Shown here piece after piece: positions 35,312 through 45,362 of a DNA stretch of 64,000 nt. Position numbers and translations under genes: made by a program. The notes beneath the pieces are model-generated. The model worked only from the letters and a program-made list of their open reading frames with translations. It made no database searches and had not been told where the DNA came from. Position 1 is the first letter of the stretch. Each line of letters opens with the position of its first letter. The DNA comes from Dermatemys mawii (Eukaryota > Chordata > Testudines > Dermatemydidae): NCBI GenBank assembly GCA_007922305.1, contig ML677385.1, positions 6,722,336-6,786,335 on the forward strand, given 5' to 3'.

Positions 35312-35506
35312 TGCAGCACTCGACAATGGAAGACGGAGCGTGCCTTGCTGAAACCCTTGAAAGATGGCGCCGGAGGTGGAAGGAAACACAGGGATTGCTG
35401 GGATATGCCAAAAAGCATCATGGGTAGTTCAAACAGGATATAGAATGCCCCGCAAGTGACGCCCCCCCTACCACAAGCCATTGCGCCAGATCAGGAAGAG
35501 GTGTAC

Positions 35507-35681
35507 TGTGGGATACCTGCCCTAATGCGCTGCTCTTAATGCCGTATTAACTGCCGCAAATGTGGCCATGCTATAGCACTGGAGCAGCTCAGTGTGGACA
35601 TACAATAGCGCTATTATTATTGCTGTATAAGGCGAGCGCTATAAGCAATAGCGCTATAATTTTGTAAGTGTAACCATACCC
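35507..35681 (+). repeat. Harbinger right terminal region
   Basis: This 175-bp region, starting TGGGATACCTGCCCTAATG, is shared with both MITE copies. It holds AGCGCT or AGCGCTAT motifs at about 35609, 35635 and 35650 and ends in the inverted repeat. It also lies upstream of the transposase ATG, so the promoter of that gene is probably near here; no clear TATA box was found. Confidence 0.7.
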
Positions 35682-36043
35682 TGACATTCAATTTCCTTCC
35701 AACTCCAGCTACAGCTGTTTCCAGACAAACCTACCACACAGAATGTCCTGGGCCTTTGAGGTGTAGTAATAAGACACAGTCACCACCCCAGTTCTGAAAA
35801 CAACCTGCACCACACATTACTGATGAAGAATAAACAATTTACTTCCATATTAAATCCACCACATGCTGGAAAATAGCCAGGGATTAGCTGACCTCCAAAG
35901 CATGCTTTTCTTTCCCTTTTCTTTAAAGCTACAGATTAGCAGACAACTCAACCTCTTGAGGTCTGGCTTTGGCAGTCCTCAGGATTCCTTGTCAATTTCA
36001 TAGCAAGGGGCAACACAAAACTGAGGAGAGAAACACAGTAGAC

Positions 36044-36173
36044 TAGGGTGACTAGATGTCCTGATTTTATAGGGACAGTCCCGATTTTTGGGTCTTTTTC
36101 TTATATAGGCTCCTATTACCTATAAACCCCCACCGCCATCCCGATTTTTCACATTTGCTGTCTGGTTATCTTA
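36044..36173 (+). mobile_element. short TA-flanked MITE (copy 3 of 5)
   Basis: TA-flanked ends are GGGTGACTAGATGTCC and CTGTCTGGTTATCT. The interior has TATAGGGACAGTCCCGATTT and TTATATAGGCTCCTATTAC. It is the longest copy. Confidence 0.85.
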
Positions 36174-36321
36174 GACACCCCCACTCTCTCAAAAGAGACA
36201 CATGCAGTATGGGGCTTTTGAAACATTCAGTAGACTTATAACTATGGACATATATTTATATCTATTGTAGGGTGTAGAAGCCCCAGTCAAAGACCAGGAC
36301 CCCATTGTGCCAGGATCTGTA

Positions 36322-36666
36322 CATAAGAACATAAGAAAGGCCATATTGGGACAGACCAAAGGTCCAGCCAGTCCAGTATCCTGTCTACCGACAGTAGCCA
36401 ATCCCAAGTGTCCCAGAGTGAGTGATTCTAACAGGTAATGATCAAGTGATCTCTCTCCTGCCATCCATCACCCACCTCTGACGAACAGGCTACGGACGCC
36501 ATTCCTTGCCCATCCCGGCTAACAGCCATTAATAGAGCTAGATAAATTCATGGAGGTTAAGTCTCTTTTAAACCCTGTTATAGTCCTAGCCTTTACAACC
36601 TCCTCAGGCAAGGAGTTCCACAGGTTGACTGTGCTCTGTGGGAAGAAGAACTTCCTTTTATTAGTA
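36322..36666 (-). mobile_element. CR1 LINE, 3' portion
   Basis: Read on the minus strand it ends in the CTTATGTTCTTATG-type tail of reptile CR1. It shares ATCCTGTCTACCGACAGTAG and AGGAGTTCCACAGGTTGACT with 47679-48725. The end of the reverse-transcriptase frame is present but broken. Confidence 0.8.
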
Positions 36667-36680
36667 CACACACAGAGTAA

Positions 36681-37240
36681 GGGTGTGTCTACACAGGAAC
36701 TGGAAAGTATAATTTCCAGCTTGAGTATACATACCCCAGCTGGGGGTTAAAAAAAGCAGCGTAACCACAGCTGCAGAAGGTGCAGGATGGGCTAGCTGCC
36801 TAGGTGCTAACTACAGTACTGGCAGCCCCAAATGTTCAAAAATCATGAGTCAGGCTCACCAAAAATCATGAAATTGGCTTTAAACTCATGAGATTATGTA
36901 AAAATAATAAATTTGGTGTTCCTTTGATTTGCATTCTGCTTCTGGAGCCTTTAGGATGCACGGTGGGGGTCACATTTTGAAGCTTTATCCACAGCCACAA
37001 GGGCTAGAAACTTACTTTTTCTTTAAAAATGAAGGCTGAAATCATCACATCTCCACTTGACTCCAGGACTTTAAGGAAAACAAGAATTATAATGAGACTC
37101 GTGAGAAAATCAAGGCAGCCCTGTAACTAGGCCCTCCTGTGGCATGTGGCACTACAGCTGCACTTCTATTTTGACCACACTAGCGTGGGTATGTCAACCT
37201 GAGCTGGCAATTACACCTCCAGTTCCAGTGTGGACGTACC
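36681..37240. mobile_element. Harbinger-type MITE carrying an inserted repeat
   Basis: The left end GGGTGTGTCTACAC follows TAA; the right end is GTGTGGACGTACC. The middle, about 36825-37128, is a different repeat with AAAAATCATGAGTCAGGCTC and AAACTCATGAGATT words, which appears to have been inserted. No matching duplication was found at the right end. Confidence 0.5.
36825..37128 (+). repeat. ATCATGAGATT-type dispersed repeat
   Basis: It has repeated AAAATCATGA words at its left and a GTGAGAAAATCAAGGCAGCC end. It looks like an old amniote interspersed repeat lodged in a MITE. The class is not recognised. Confidence 0.4.
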
Positions 37241-37243
37241 GGT

Positions 37244-39192
37244 GAGACAAGCCCAGCCCCAAAGAGCTTACAATCAAAATGAATTTAGTGGAAAAAGACA
37301 AAGGGTGGAAGAAGAGCAGTGTCATTATTCCCTTTAACAGAGATGGGGAATGGAAGCTCAGAGAGATGAAATGATTTGCAGTTTCTTCATTTAGAAAGTC
37401 TGTGTGAGAGGCAGCAATTAAACCCAGATCTCCTGCATCCCAGCCCCAGGCTTTATCTACCTCCTTCCTGCCCTAGCTACAAAAGATCCTTGATTAGCTG
37501 AAGGTACTGGGGGGAACTTTGAATTACTGGATGTTGGTATAATCAGAGAAACCTGGCTACATGCCCTCTGTTGTAGGCATCTGAAAAACAAGAGGCAATC
37601 TGCCTGCGGAGGACGAGATGTTAGGAAAATAAGCAATAGATTGGATCCAAGTCCCAATGTTTCCAACCCCCTGTTGTTTGGATGGGTTAGGATACATGTT
37701 TCTGGCTTTGACTCACCAAAACGTGAGGATTAAGGGAAATTTTACCTGGTGAAAAACTGACTGGCAACAATGGGAGTTTCATTGGCATAAGGACTGAGTA
37801 AACACCCGAGTATTCATTATGGGATAGGCTGTGCAGTCCTTGCTCACCTTGGTGAGCAGTCACTCACTCAAGCAGTCCCTTTACAAAAGCGATTACTGCT
37901 ACCCTTGAATTAACTCCTTGTCTTTGCCCCTTAATAATGTCCTTTGTGCAGTATCTTCCGACCACGACAAATACTGATTGATTAGCAACTTAATCAACTC
38001 CTCTGAGGTGGGATGGGTATTATTATGTCCATTTTATAGATGAGTGAACTGAGGCACAAAGGAGTTCATTGGCTTGTCCAAGGTTATTCTGTGAGTCACT
38101 AGGAAAAGTGGAAATACCATGCAAAGCCTGGATTTCTGCTCCATGGCTTTGACTGAGAGAATCTAACCAAAAGACTACATTGCCTCTGGACACCACTTAG
38201 TGACATAAGAGTTTTCTCAAGGATACCAGAGTTCCAATTGTTTTATTGTATTGAACGTGATTTGTATTGCAGGGCAACTAAAGAAAATAATTCAAAATAT
38301 TTCCCAGAATTATATTGTATCTCAAATATCAGATACATTCAAGAGCAAAAGGGGAAAGATCTAAAAATTGAATGGATGTGTCCTTAAGAGCAATATAGCC
38401 ATGAACCCTCTAGTTACATAATAGCATATTAGCCAAGGCAATTCTGTTCCTTAGCCTGAAGCCTCTTCCCAGCTGTCACCTAGACAACCAGGTTTCTATG
38501 TACACTTGTGGGAAACAAGAACTGGGGGTGTCTTCCTAGGAGGCAGCCTGCCAGACGCAAGAACAATCCCTTGCTCCGCAATCTGTAGCCAACTAAATAA
38601 TGCATTCACCTGCTGTCTATTCATCTTTCCATCACCATCACCACTATGACCTTGAAATCCTCCTCCCTCTCTCCCCACCCCCAGCCTGATCACAAGTGAC
38701 ACCCATTCGCTCAGCAGCAGGAAATCAGATTTCACCTCCCTTCCCCCCATTTCCATTTTCAAAGAAAGAGCCAGGAAGGGAATGAAGTTTACCCTGCGTA
38801 GCACTGACATGCAATTTTCTGCGGCAGCCTAATAGATTGCTTTGCTCTCCAGCCTTATCATCCAGTACCACCTTAAGGCATGCTGCTACATAAGGTTACT
38901 ATTAGTGACTGATATTGCTGATACTGCCAGCTGGTGGTCTTAACCCTATGAGGATCAAACTCTCTTTCACCCAACATCCATAGCACAGTCTCTGTCTCTC
39001 CTTCAGATGATATAAATCATTATTACTTTAAAGGTGGCTTTTGTGGAGGGGAAAATAGAATAAGTTTATTATGTCACAAGGAGACAGAAGAAAGTCAATG
39101 GTCCTTCAGGACTAAATCAGTCAGTGGCTTATTATCCACGGAATGACTGAGGGCTCTCCCCCTCTGGCCTAGTGGCAAGTTATTCTCTATTC
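37244..39192. other. no gene recognised; old SINE fragments
   Basis: MIR-like words occur at about 37325-37440 (GAGATGGGGAATGGAAGCTC) and 38015-38110 (ATTTTATAGATGAGTGAACT, GAGGCACAAAGGAG). No gene, RNA or delimited transposon was seen. Confidence 0.45.
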
Positions 39193-39455
39193 CAGGGTTT
39201 CTCAAACTCTTTGTGTTGGCGACTCCAAAAAATGACACCCTCCCCATTAGAAAAAATTGCAACTCCCTACCTTCAGCCCCACTGGGGGTTGGGTGCCAGT
39301 CCCACTCAGGGCTCCAGGCTCCAGCCCCTGTTGTCTATGAGGCTCTCAACTGCCACCTGCAGAACTCCTGATTGCAGCTTTCTGCCCTGGTGACCCCCAT
39401 CAAAATGGAATCGTGACCCACTTTGAGGTCATGGCCCACAGTTTGAGAACCACTG
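39193..39455. mobile_element. hAT-type MITE
   Basis: The ends CAGGGTTTCTCAAACT and the complement of AGTTTGAGAACCACTG are clear hAT-type inverted repeats. The 8-bp flanks do not match well, so the duplication has decayed. There is no coding capacity. Confidence 0.75.
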
Positions 39456-40369
39456 CGATTCTCATCATTGCTCCTCACTTTTGCAAGTGTTGCAAGTCCC
39501 TTTTTAAAAAAACACCATGGAACCAATTAAGCCGTTATATGTAGCACCACGAGTGATACTGCAGCATTTCTCTTTTTTTAGCTTCTCTTGGCATACAGAC
39601 GAGTCCTTGTAATTGGGGAGGTGTCAGAATCAAAATACCTACCATGAACCCCCCTCTTGCCCATCCGTCTGGTATCCCCAAAGGAGTCATTTCCCACTGG
39701 CACCAACTTCATAGACATCTGCAAAGTTGCCATCAAACTCCCTTGTGGGGGAAGGATTTCGACTGAACTGGCTGGAAAATGGAATTCTTGTTCAGTAGAA
39801 TTTTCCAGATTTTCCAAAAATGTTACTTCCAAAAACAAAGAATGGAACTTTGAAATTTCACAAGAAACAGGAATGCCAGCATTTGGTTTTGACCTTTTAG
39901 AAATATCAATGAGGCTCTGTGACCTGCCTGGGAAGTCCAACATGTCGGGAGCTGGGCAGTTCGGGGGAGCCCTAGCTTTGAAGCAGCCTGCCTGTCAGGC
40001 TGGCCTAGAACTGTGAGACTGGCAGGCTGGACTGCTGAGGAGGAGCTGGGCTAGAGAGCTGGCATGAAATGAAGCAGGATTCTGACGGCAGGCATAGCCC
40101 AGTTGTCAAATCTGCCTGGTTTCCCTTGGAATTTTGTAAAAAATCATCACATTCCCGCAGAAGGTTTCCACTTTGGTGAATCAGCATTTTCCAGTGAAAG
40201 AGGCTCTGTCCCAAAACTTCTGACCAGCTCTAGATTTAGCTCCTGGGAGTCAAGGATGCCATGACAATATAATTCCTGAGGGAGCAGCAGAGTAGCCTGG
40301 GAGAGCCCTTCATACAAAAAACCCAAATCCATGAGATTTCTCTCCAGATCTCAGTGGTTAAGCACTTGA
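39456..40369. other. no gene recognised
   Basis: Overlapping frames on both strands at 39578-40016 look like chance. A/T-rich 'GAATTTTCCAGATTTTCC' type sequence occurs at 39790-39870. Confidence 0.45.
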
Positions 40370-40553
40370 ATAAATTGCTTAGGGAGGTGGTGGAATCTCT
40401 ATCATTGGAGACTTTTTAAGAGCAAGTTAAACAAACACCTGTTGGGGTGATCTGTTTATTAACGTAGTCCTGCCTTGAGTGCAGGGGACAGGACTACATG
40501 ACCTCTCGAGGGCCCTTCCAGTCCTACACGTCTATGATTCAATGATTTTATGA
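40370..40553 (+). mobile_element. CR1 LINE, 3' end
   Basis: It carries the CR1 hallmarks GGGAGGTGGTGGAATCTC, GAGGGCCCTTCCAGTCCTAC and the terminal TCTATGATTCAATGATTTTA repeat. It is heavily 5'-truncated. Confidence 0.85.
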
Positions 40554-40689
40554 CTGAAGCTCTTCCTGTGGGCCCTGTCCCTCATTGCTATTCATTTTAA
40601 ACATATAGAGAACCATATAGATTTACAACAAAGACTTTTAAAAACCAAGCAAAGACCTGCTGGTGTCTGTAATAACTGCAAAACAGGGA

Positions 40690-40855
40690 AATCATCTGTT
40701 TATTTGTTCAATCATCTGTTTGCACATACAAATACCCATTGGCACACACAATTAATTTATTGGGTATGCAAATACATTTTTGCATATGCTGCTACCCATT
40801 TGTGAATGCAAATGTACTTTGGGCATGCAATTATCTGTTTGCCGATGTCCCTCAC
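40690..40855. repeat. degenerate tandem repeat with TTTGCATATGCAAA-like words
   Basis: Related units such as CATCTGTTTGCACATACAAA, GGGTATGCAAATACATTT and TTGCATATGCTGCTACCCAT follow each other at about 30-40 bp spacing, in mixed orientation. The origin is not recognised. Confidence 0.5.
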
Positions 40856-41267
40856 TGGCGTAAGCTACCTGCATAGTTTCATTCCTGCCAGAAGTGGATT
40901 TTCACATATTGCTCTGAAAGCCAAACAAAAAGATTTTTTTTTAAAAAAAATAACTTTTTGACCTTAATTTGTATACTTCTTAACAAGTGGTGAGTATATT
41001 TTTCTAATGCTAATAGGAACAAAGCACAGACATCAGGGGGAGAATATACTTGTTCACCATCCTACAGGTAATAAAACCTCATACTTCAGAGTAAAAAAAG
41101 ATTACCTTCAGGGACCAGAAGAGAATTCCTACGCACGGCCAGATTAAGGCATAGGCACCACAGGTGTATTTTCAGGGCCCCCACTCCTTGAATTGTGATC
41201 ACACCAGAATCCCAGGTTTCATAAAAACAAAGGGAGTGAGGGAGAGAACCTTGAAAATATGTCCTTA

Positions 41268-41817
41268 GGGTTTGTCTATTTGCAGAGTTGCACCAATTTA
41301 ACCTAGAGGCGTGATTTTACATGGATTTAGTTAAACCGATGTTGAAGGCCTTGTGGACACTTATTTTGGTTTAAATCAGGCTTATTGCCTTTTAGATAAG
41401 TCATTTAGGGCTTGGCTACACTTACATTTTATAGCGCTCTAACTTGCTGGCTCAGAGGTGTGAAAAATCACCCCCCTGAACGCAGCAAGTCTGAGCAATT
41501 TAAAGCTCTAATGCAGAGAGGCTCCAAGCAGTGGGAGCCGCACTCCTAGCGCTCGGTGCTAATCCCCTCATGGAGGTAGATAACCAGGAGCTCTGGAAGA
41601 GCTCCCTCAGCCCTCACACACGACCACAGTAACACTTCAAAGTGCTGCCGTGGGAGCGTTCCTGTGACAGCGCTTTGAAGTTTCCAGAGTAGCCATGCCC
41701 TTAGGAACCAGTTTAAGTTAAACAAAACAAGTCATTCTCAAGCCAAAGTAAAAGTGTCCACACAGGTGTGTGGACTGATTTAACTAAACCAGTGCAAGTT
41801 TGTGTGTGGACAAAGCC
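41268..41817. mobile_element. MITE interrupted by a second MITE
   Basis: The left end GGGTTTGTCTATTTGCAGAG follows TTA, and the right end TTTGTGTGTGGACAAAGCC is its imperfect inverse. The two halves contain GATTTAGTTAAACC and ATTTAACTAAACC, which pair. The element at 41408-41700 sits inside it. Confidence 0.55.
41408..41700 (+). mobile_element. Harbinger-type MITE, nested
   Basis: It is bounded by TTA at 41405-41407 and 41701-41703. Ends are GGGCTTGGCTACACTTACAT and the complement of AGTAGCCATGCCC. TTATAGCGCTCTAAC near its left end resembles the subterminal motif of the 31260 family. A second copy lies at 45065-45277. Confidence 0.75.
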
Positions 41818-42225
41818 AGAGTGTACTGACAGTCTGATGCAATATCTCTGACAGGGGGAACTGCCCTATTCATCTCAATGGGGTGCTAACTCAAAGACCC
41901 ATTGCTCTGGAGAGCCCTCCCCCACATCACCACAGCAGAGGGCAGTGAGTCCAGCACAGCCACTCACATAAATATACCCCATCTGCTAGCATAGGTACTG
42001 GGGCAGCCGGGCTGGTACCCCTCTTGTGGAGAAGAAGGGTGCCCCATATCACTGCCCCTTCAACTCAGAGGGGACGAGGGACTCCCCTACCATTGCCATG
42101 GCAAGTGTGGGGGCGGGTCACAACATGGAGGCCTGCATAGCAGGGTGTACTTAGGACCCTGGATTGCCTTCATCTGATCCCATCCCCATCTATGCACACA
42201 GAATCCCATAATCAATTATAGAAGT

Positions 42226-42352
42226 GACAAAGAGTCCTGTGGCACCTTAAAGACTAACTAAAGTTTTAGAGCATAAGCTTTCGTTGGCTAATACCCACTT
42301 CGTCGGATGCACTTCTGCAATTCCAGACTAACACGGCTACCCCTCTGATTCA
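42226..42352 (-). repeat. GTTAGTCT-type dispersed repeat
   Basis: It has TGTGGCACCTTAAAGACTAA, GAGCATAAGCTTTCG and CAGACTAACACGGCTACC. The minus strand reads GACGAAGTGGG...CGAAAGCTTATGC, the hammerhead-like segment discussed in the findings. Confidence 0.7.
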
Positions 42353-42395
42353 TAATCAATCAAGTATAGGTAACACTGATTGCCTTCCCCTAAAG

Positions 42396-43090
42396 CAGGG
42401 GTCTCCAGACTATGGCTCACGGCTTCGATTTGTCTAGCCCCAAAGCTGAGCAGGCACGACGAGCAGGAATGTGGAGAAGCCATGAGCTGCCCCATGTGCG
42501 GAGGGGTGAGTGCCCCTGCAGCACGGGTGGAGGAGCAAAGGGGGGGGCTGCAGCCACACAGCGGCTGGAGGAGCAAAGGGGGGGCAGCGGCGTGACAGGA
42601 GGAGCAAAGCGGGAGGGGAGTTGCTGCCGGCAGCCCCATGTGCGGAGGGGTGAGTGCCCCTGCGGCGTGACTGGAGGAGCAAAGTGAGGAGTCATGGCAG
42701 CAGCCAGAGGAGCAAAGAGTGGGAGCACGGCCACACAGCAGCTGGAGGAGCAAAGGGCGGGGGTTGTGGCAGCAGCCGGAGGAACAAAGGGAGGGGGGTC
42801 GCGGCAGCAGCGCGGCTGGAGGAGCAAAGGGAGGGGGGATTGTGGCAGTGGCCGGAGGAGCAAAGGGAGGGGCACAGCAGATGGGCCGGGGGCGTGGAGA
42901 CGGAAATTAAGAATTTCATAATGGTTAAATTTTTACTACAGCACTAATAGAACCAAACATTCCCAACCAACCATGTAGTGTTTTTTAAAAACAATTTTGC
43001 ATATATTTAATTTTTTCACAGTCACTTCGGCCCGCAAAGCCTCTTCAAAAATCTAATAAGGCCCTCGTCTCATAAAGTTTGAGACCCCTA
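42396..43090. mobile_element. hAT-type element with an internal minisatellite
   Basis: A perfect 8-bp duplication CCCTAAAG (42388-42395 and 43091-43098) brackets it. Ends are CAGGGGTCTC and the complement of GAGACCCCTA. The outer parts keep hAT-like sequence, such as CACTTCGGCCCGCAAAGCC near the right end. The middle, 42500-42870, is a G-rich tandem array. No transposase frame remains. Confidence 0.85.
42500..42870 (+). repeat. G-rich minisatellite, GGAGGAGCAAAG units
   Basis: The word GGAGCAAAG recurs at least nine times, separated by variable G-rich spacers such as GGGGGGCTG or TGCGGCAGCAGC. It opens several long frames on both strands that are low-complexity and not real genes. Confidence 0.8.
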
Positions 43091-43182
43091 CCCTAAAGCA
43101 TCATGCATTGTCCAGTGCCAAGTGGGAACACTACAATGAATGAACCAGGTGTCTTATCTGGAATGGTGTCTAGTATCAGAAA

Positions 43183-43378
43183 GGTAGCTGTGTTAGTCTG
43201 GGTCTGCAAAAGCAACAAAGAGTCTTGTAGCATCTTATAGACTAACAGATCTTACGGATGATGAGCTTTTGTGGACTAAGACCCATTTCATCAGATGAAT
43301 GTTGAAGTGGGTCTTAGCCCACGAAACCTCATGATCCCTAAGATCTGTTAGTCTACAAGGTGCTACAAGACTCTTTTC
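43183..43378. repeat. GTTAGTCT-type dispersed repeat, two halves head to head
   Basis: The left half (GTAGCTGTGTTAGTCTG to CATTTCATCAGATG) and the right half (TGAAGTGGGTCTTAGCCCAC to GTGCTACAAGACTCTTTT) are inverted copies meeting near 43300. The structure resembles the composite at 57115-57800. Confidence 0.65.
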
Positions 43379-44706
43379 ACTTTATCTGGAATGGTAAATC
43401 CTATGTGCCAAAAGGTAACAAGCAGAAATAAGTTTTCATTGACAGTATATACTATAGTGTCCGCTAACATTTGAATGCTCACTACTTTCTTGACTATATA
43501 ACTTACTAATTATACTTATTGCTACTTATTTGCCTCCGCAGCTATAATTTTATAAATTATAAAATGTTACAACACATGGGACAGTGCTAAGTCACACACA
43601 AAATTAGGACAAAAATACGTAATTTTTTACGTAGTGATGAGTGTTAAATTACTAGTGTAGAGTTGTATAATTTACATAGTACACTTCATTCCCCTTCCCA
43701 ACATTAACGATACTGATCCAATTCCTGTATCTTAAATGATTGGAGGAGGGAAATCAAAAATCTTATTCATACCTCAACTATAGCATTTTGATTCCCAAAC
43801 AGCCAGATCACGGGTAGCATAACGATGTTGCAAAAACAAATACATCAAGTAAATGCAGCTTGGTGACATCTCTATTCCCACTGTGTTTTATATTCTATAA
43901 GCAAAATATGTACTACACAGACAAACAGAGGGAGTGAAAAGATGCAGGTATGAGCAATGACTTATCAAGTCATTCCTTCATAGGTGAGAATATTATCCAC
44001 TATATGCTCCAGAATTACTTAAATTTCATGTATGCTGGAAGGCTTGTCTCTCTCACCCAACAGAAGCTGGTCCAGAAAAAGGTATTACCTCACCCATCTT
44101 GTATCTCTTACACTTTATAGACTACATTTTCTGAAATTGGAACCTCTAGCCATACAGGTTTGGACTGTGACTAGGTGAAGTTAAGAAGGATCAGGCCTCA
44201 TTAATACTTGAATGGGATACCTCCAAGAAACACCTAACTATAGCAGGAAGTATACAGAATTCAGCCAGAATCCCTGTCTGGGGCCAAAAGGCTCTGTGTT
44301 TTTGGAGGAGTTATCTTTCAAAAAGATGTCCTTCAAGGCTGTGCAAAGTCAAAATCCTGACAAGAGATGAGCAAACTATTCACAGCAAACAATTTATCTG
44401 TCAAATTCAGTCCTGTTTTCTGTTCCTGGATTATCCACAAACAGTCTGATTTTCATTTATTTGGCTGTTTTGAATTGTTCATCTGAACACATGTATTCCT
44501 TGCAAACTATTCAATGTGATTATTGCTTTGAGTAGCCATTTTTTTCTAATTCCTGAACAACTGCCTCTCCCCACATTCCCCATAGTGCCTAAGTAGGAAG
44601 TAAGTGATGCCGAGGGGCTTGCCAAGTCCCTAACATATAGTTACTGTAAAATAGCAATACAGAGCCTGAAACTCATTAACACAAAGGCTCCTTTACACCT
44701 CTCTGG
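43379..44706. other. no gene recognised
   Basis: A/T-rich sequence with no supported gene. A repeat fragment at 44040-44118 (TTGTCTCTCTCACCCAACAG, GGTATTACCTCACCCATCTT) matches the family at 4226. Confidence 0.45.
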
Positions 44707-44878
44707 GGGCTGGGCTACGTGGCTGCTCCCCAGCCAACTCTGCTTACTCTTCATGCCAAGGTGGAGTACAGGAGTCAATTCGGGGACTGATTTATTGCGT
44801 CTAGATGAGACGTGATAAATCGATCCCTGATACAGCAAGCGCTACCTGCCGATCCGGCGGGTAATATAGCCGTACCCT
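44707..44878 (-). mobile_element. MITE with central palindrome (copy 2 of 3)
   Basis: It contains TTTATTGCGTCTAGATGAG and CGTGATAAATCGATCCC, the palindromic core also present at 1529 and 48271. The left arm is shortened. Confidence 0.6.
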
Positions 44879-44907
44879 GGAACTCGGAGGTCTAAAGCCA
44901 TCCACTA

Positions 44908-45362
44908 CGGTATGTGTACAGAGCAAAAACTATGCTTGAGATAGCCTACTTACACTATCTTGAGTCCAGCTAGCATGGGTAGCAATAGCAGTTAAGACAA
45001 GCCCAGTATAGGCCCTGGGCATACTGTTGGCTTGCTAGGCCATTCTGTAGCCTGTGCTGTGCTAGGGCATGGCTACACTGGAAACTTCAAAGCGCTGTCG
45101 TGGGAATGCTCCCGCGGCAATGCTTTGAAGTGCGAGTGTGGACACGTGCAAGGGCTGGGAGAGCTCTCCTAGCACTCCTGGTAATCCTTCTCCACAAGGG
45201 GATTAGCTCTGAGCGCTGGGAGCACCCCCCTAAGCCAGCAAGTGAGAGCGCTATAAAATGTAAGTGTAGCCAAGCCCTTACACTTTCTTCACTATGCTAG
45301 CTGGTTTCAAGCTGGTTTGGATAGGCTAGCCCATGCATAGCCTTTACTATGTACACATACCC
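44908..45362. mobile_element. MITE interrupted by a second MITE
   Basis: The ends GGTATGTGTACAGAGC and the complement of TACTATGTACACATACC match. Without the nested element (45065-45277) it would be about 242 bp, close to the 63476-63751 copy. Shared words include GCTAGCATGGGTAG-like sequence. Confidence 0.55.
45065..45277 (-). mobile_element. Harbinger-type MITE, nested
   Basis: Ends are GGGCATGGCTACACTGG and the complement of AAGTGTAGCCAAGCCC; flanks are CTA and TTA (one mismatch). It is the same family as 41408-41700, in opposite orientation and shortened inside. It holds AGAGCGCTATAAAATGTAAG near its right end. Confidence 0.7.

Larger units (their letters stand above)
31260..35681 (+). 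mobile_element. complete PIF/Harbinger transposon, potentially autonomous
   Basis: The element is 4,422 bp and bounded by the same 3-bp target duplication, TGA, at 31257-31259 and 35682-35684. The ends are imperfect inverted repeats: GGCCATGGTTACACTGGCAC against the complement of TGTAAGTGTAACCATACCC. It carries the two genes expected of the superfamily: a Myb/SANT-like DNA-binding protein on the plus strand (two exons, 31786-32349 and 33272-33840) and a DDE transposase on the minus strand (34070-35311). The genes converge. The transposase frame is uninterrupted; the Myb gene has a frame problem at a G10 run. It is the likely relative and possible helper of the MITEs at 3116 and 59280. Confidence 0.9.

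Noticed and set aside
42337..42947. Several overlapping long frames on both strands
   Set aside because: They are produced by the G-rich minisatellite within an hAT-type element and encode low-complexity sequence.
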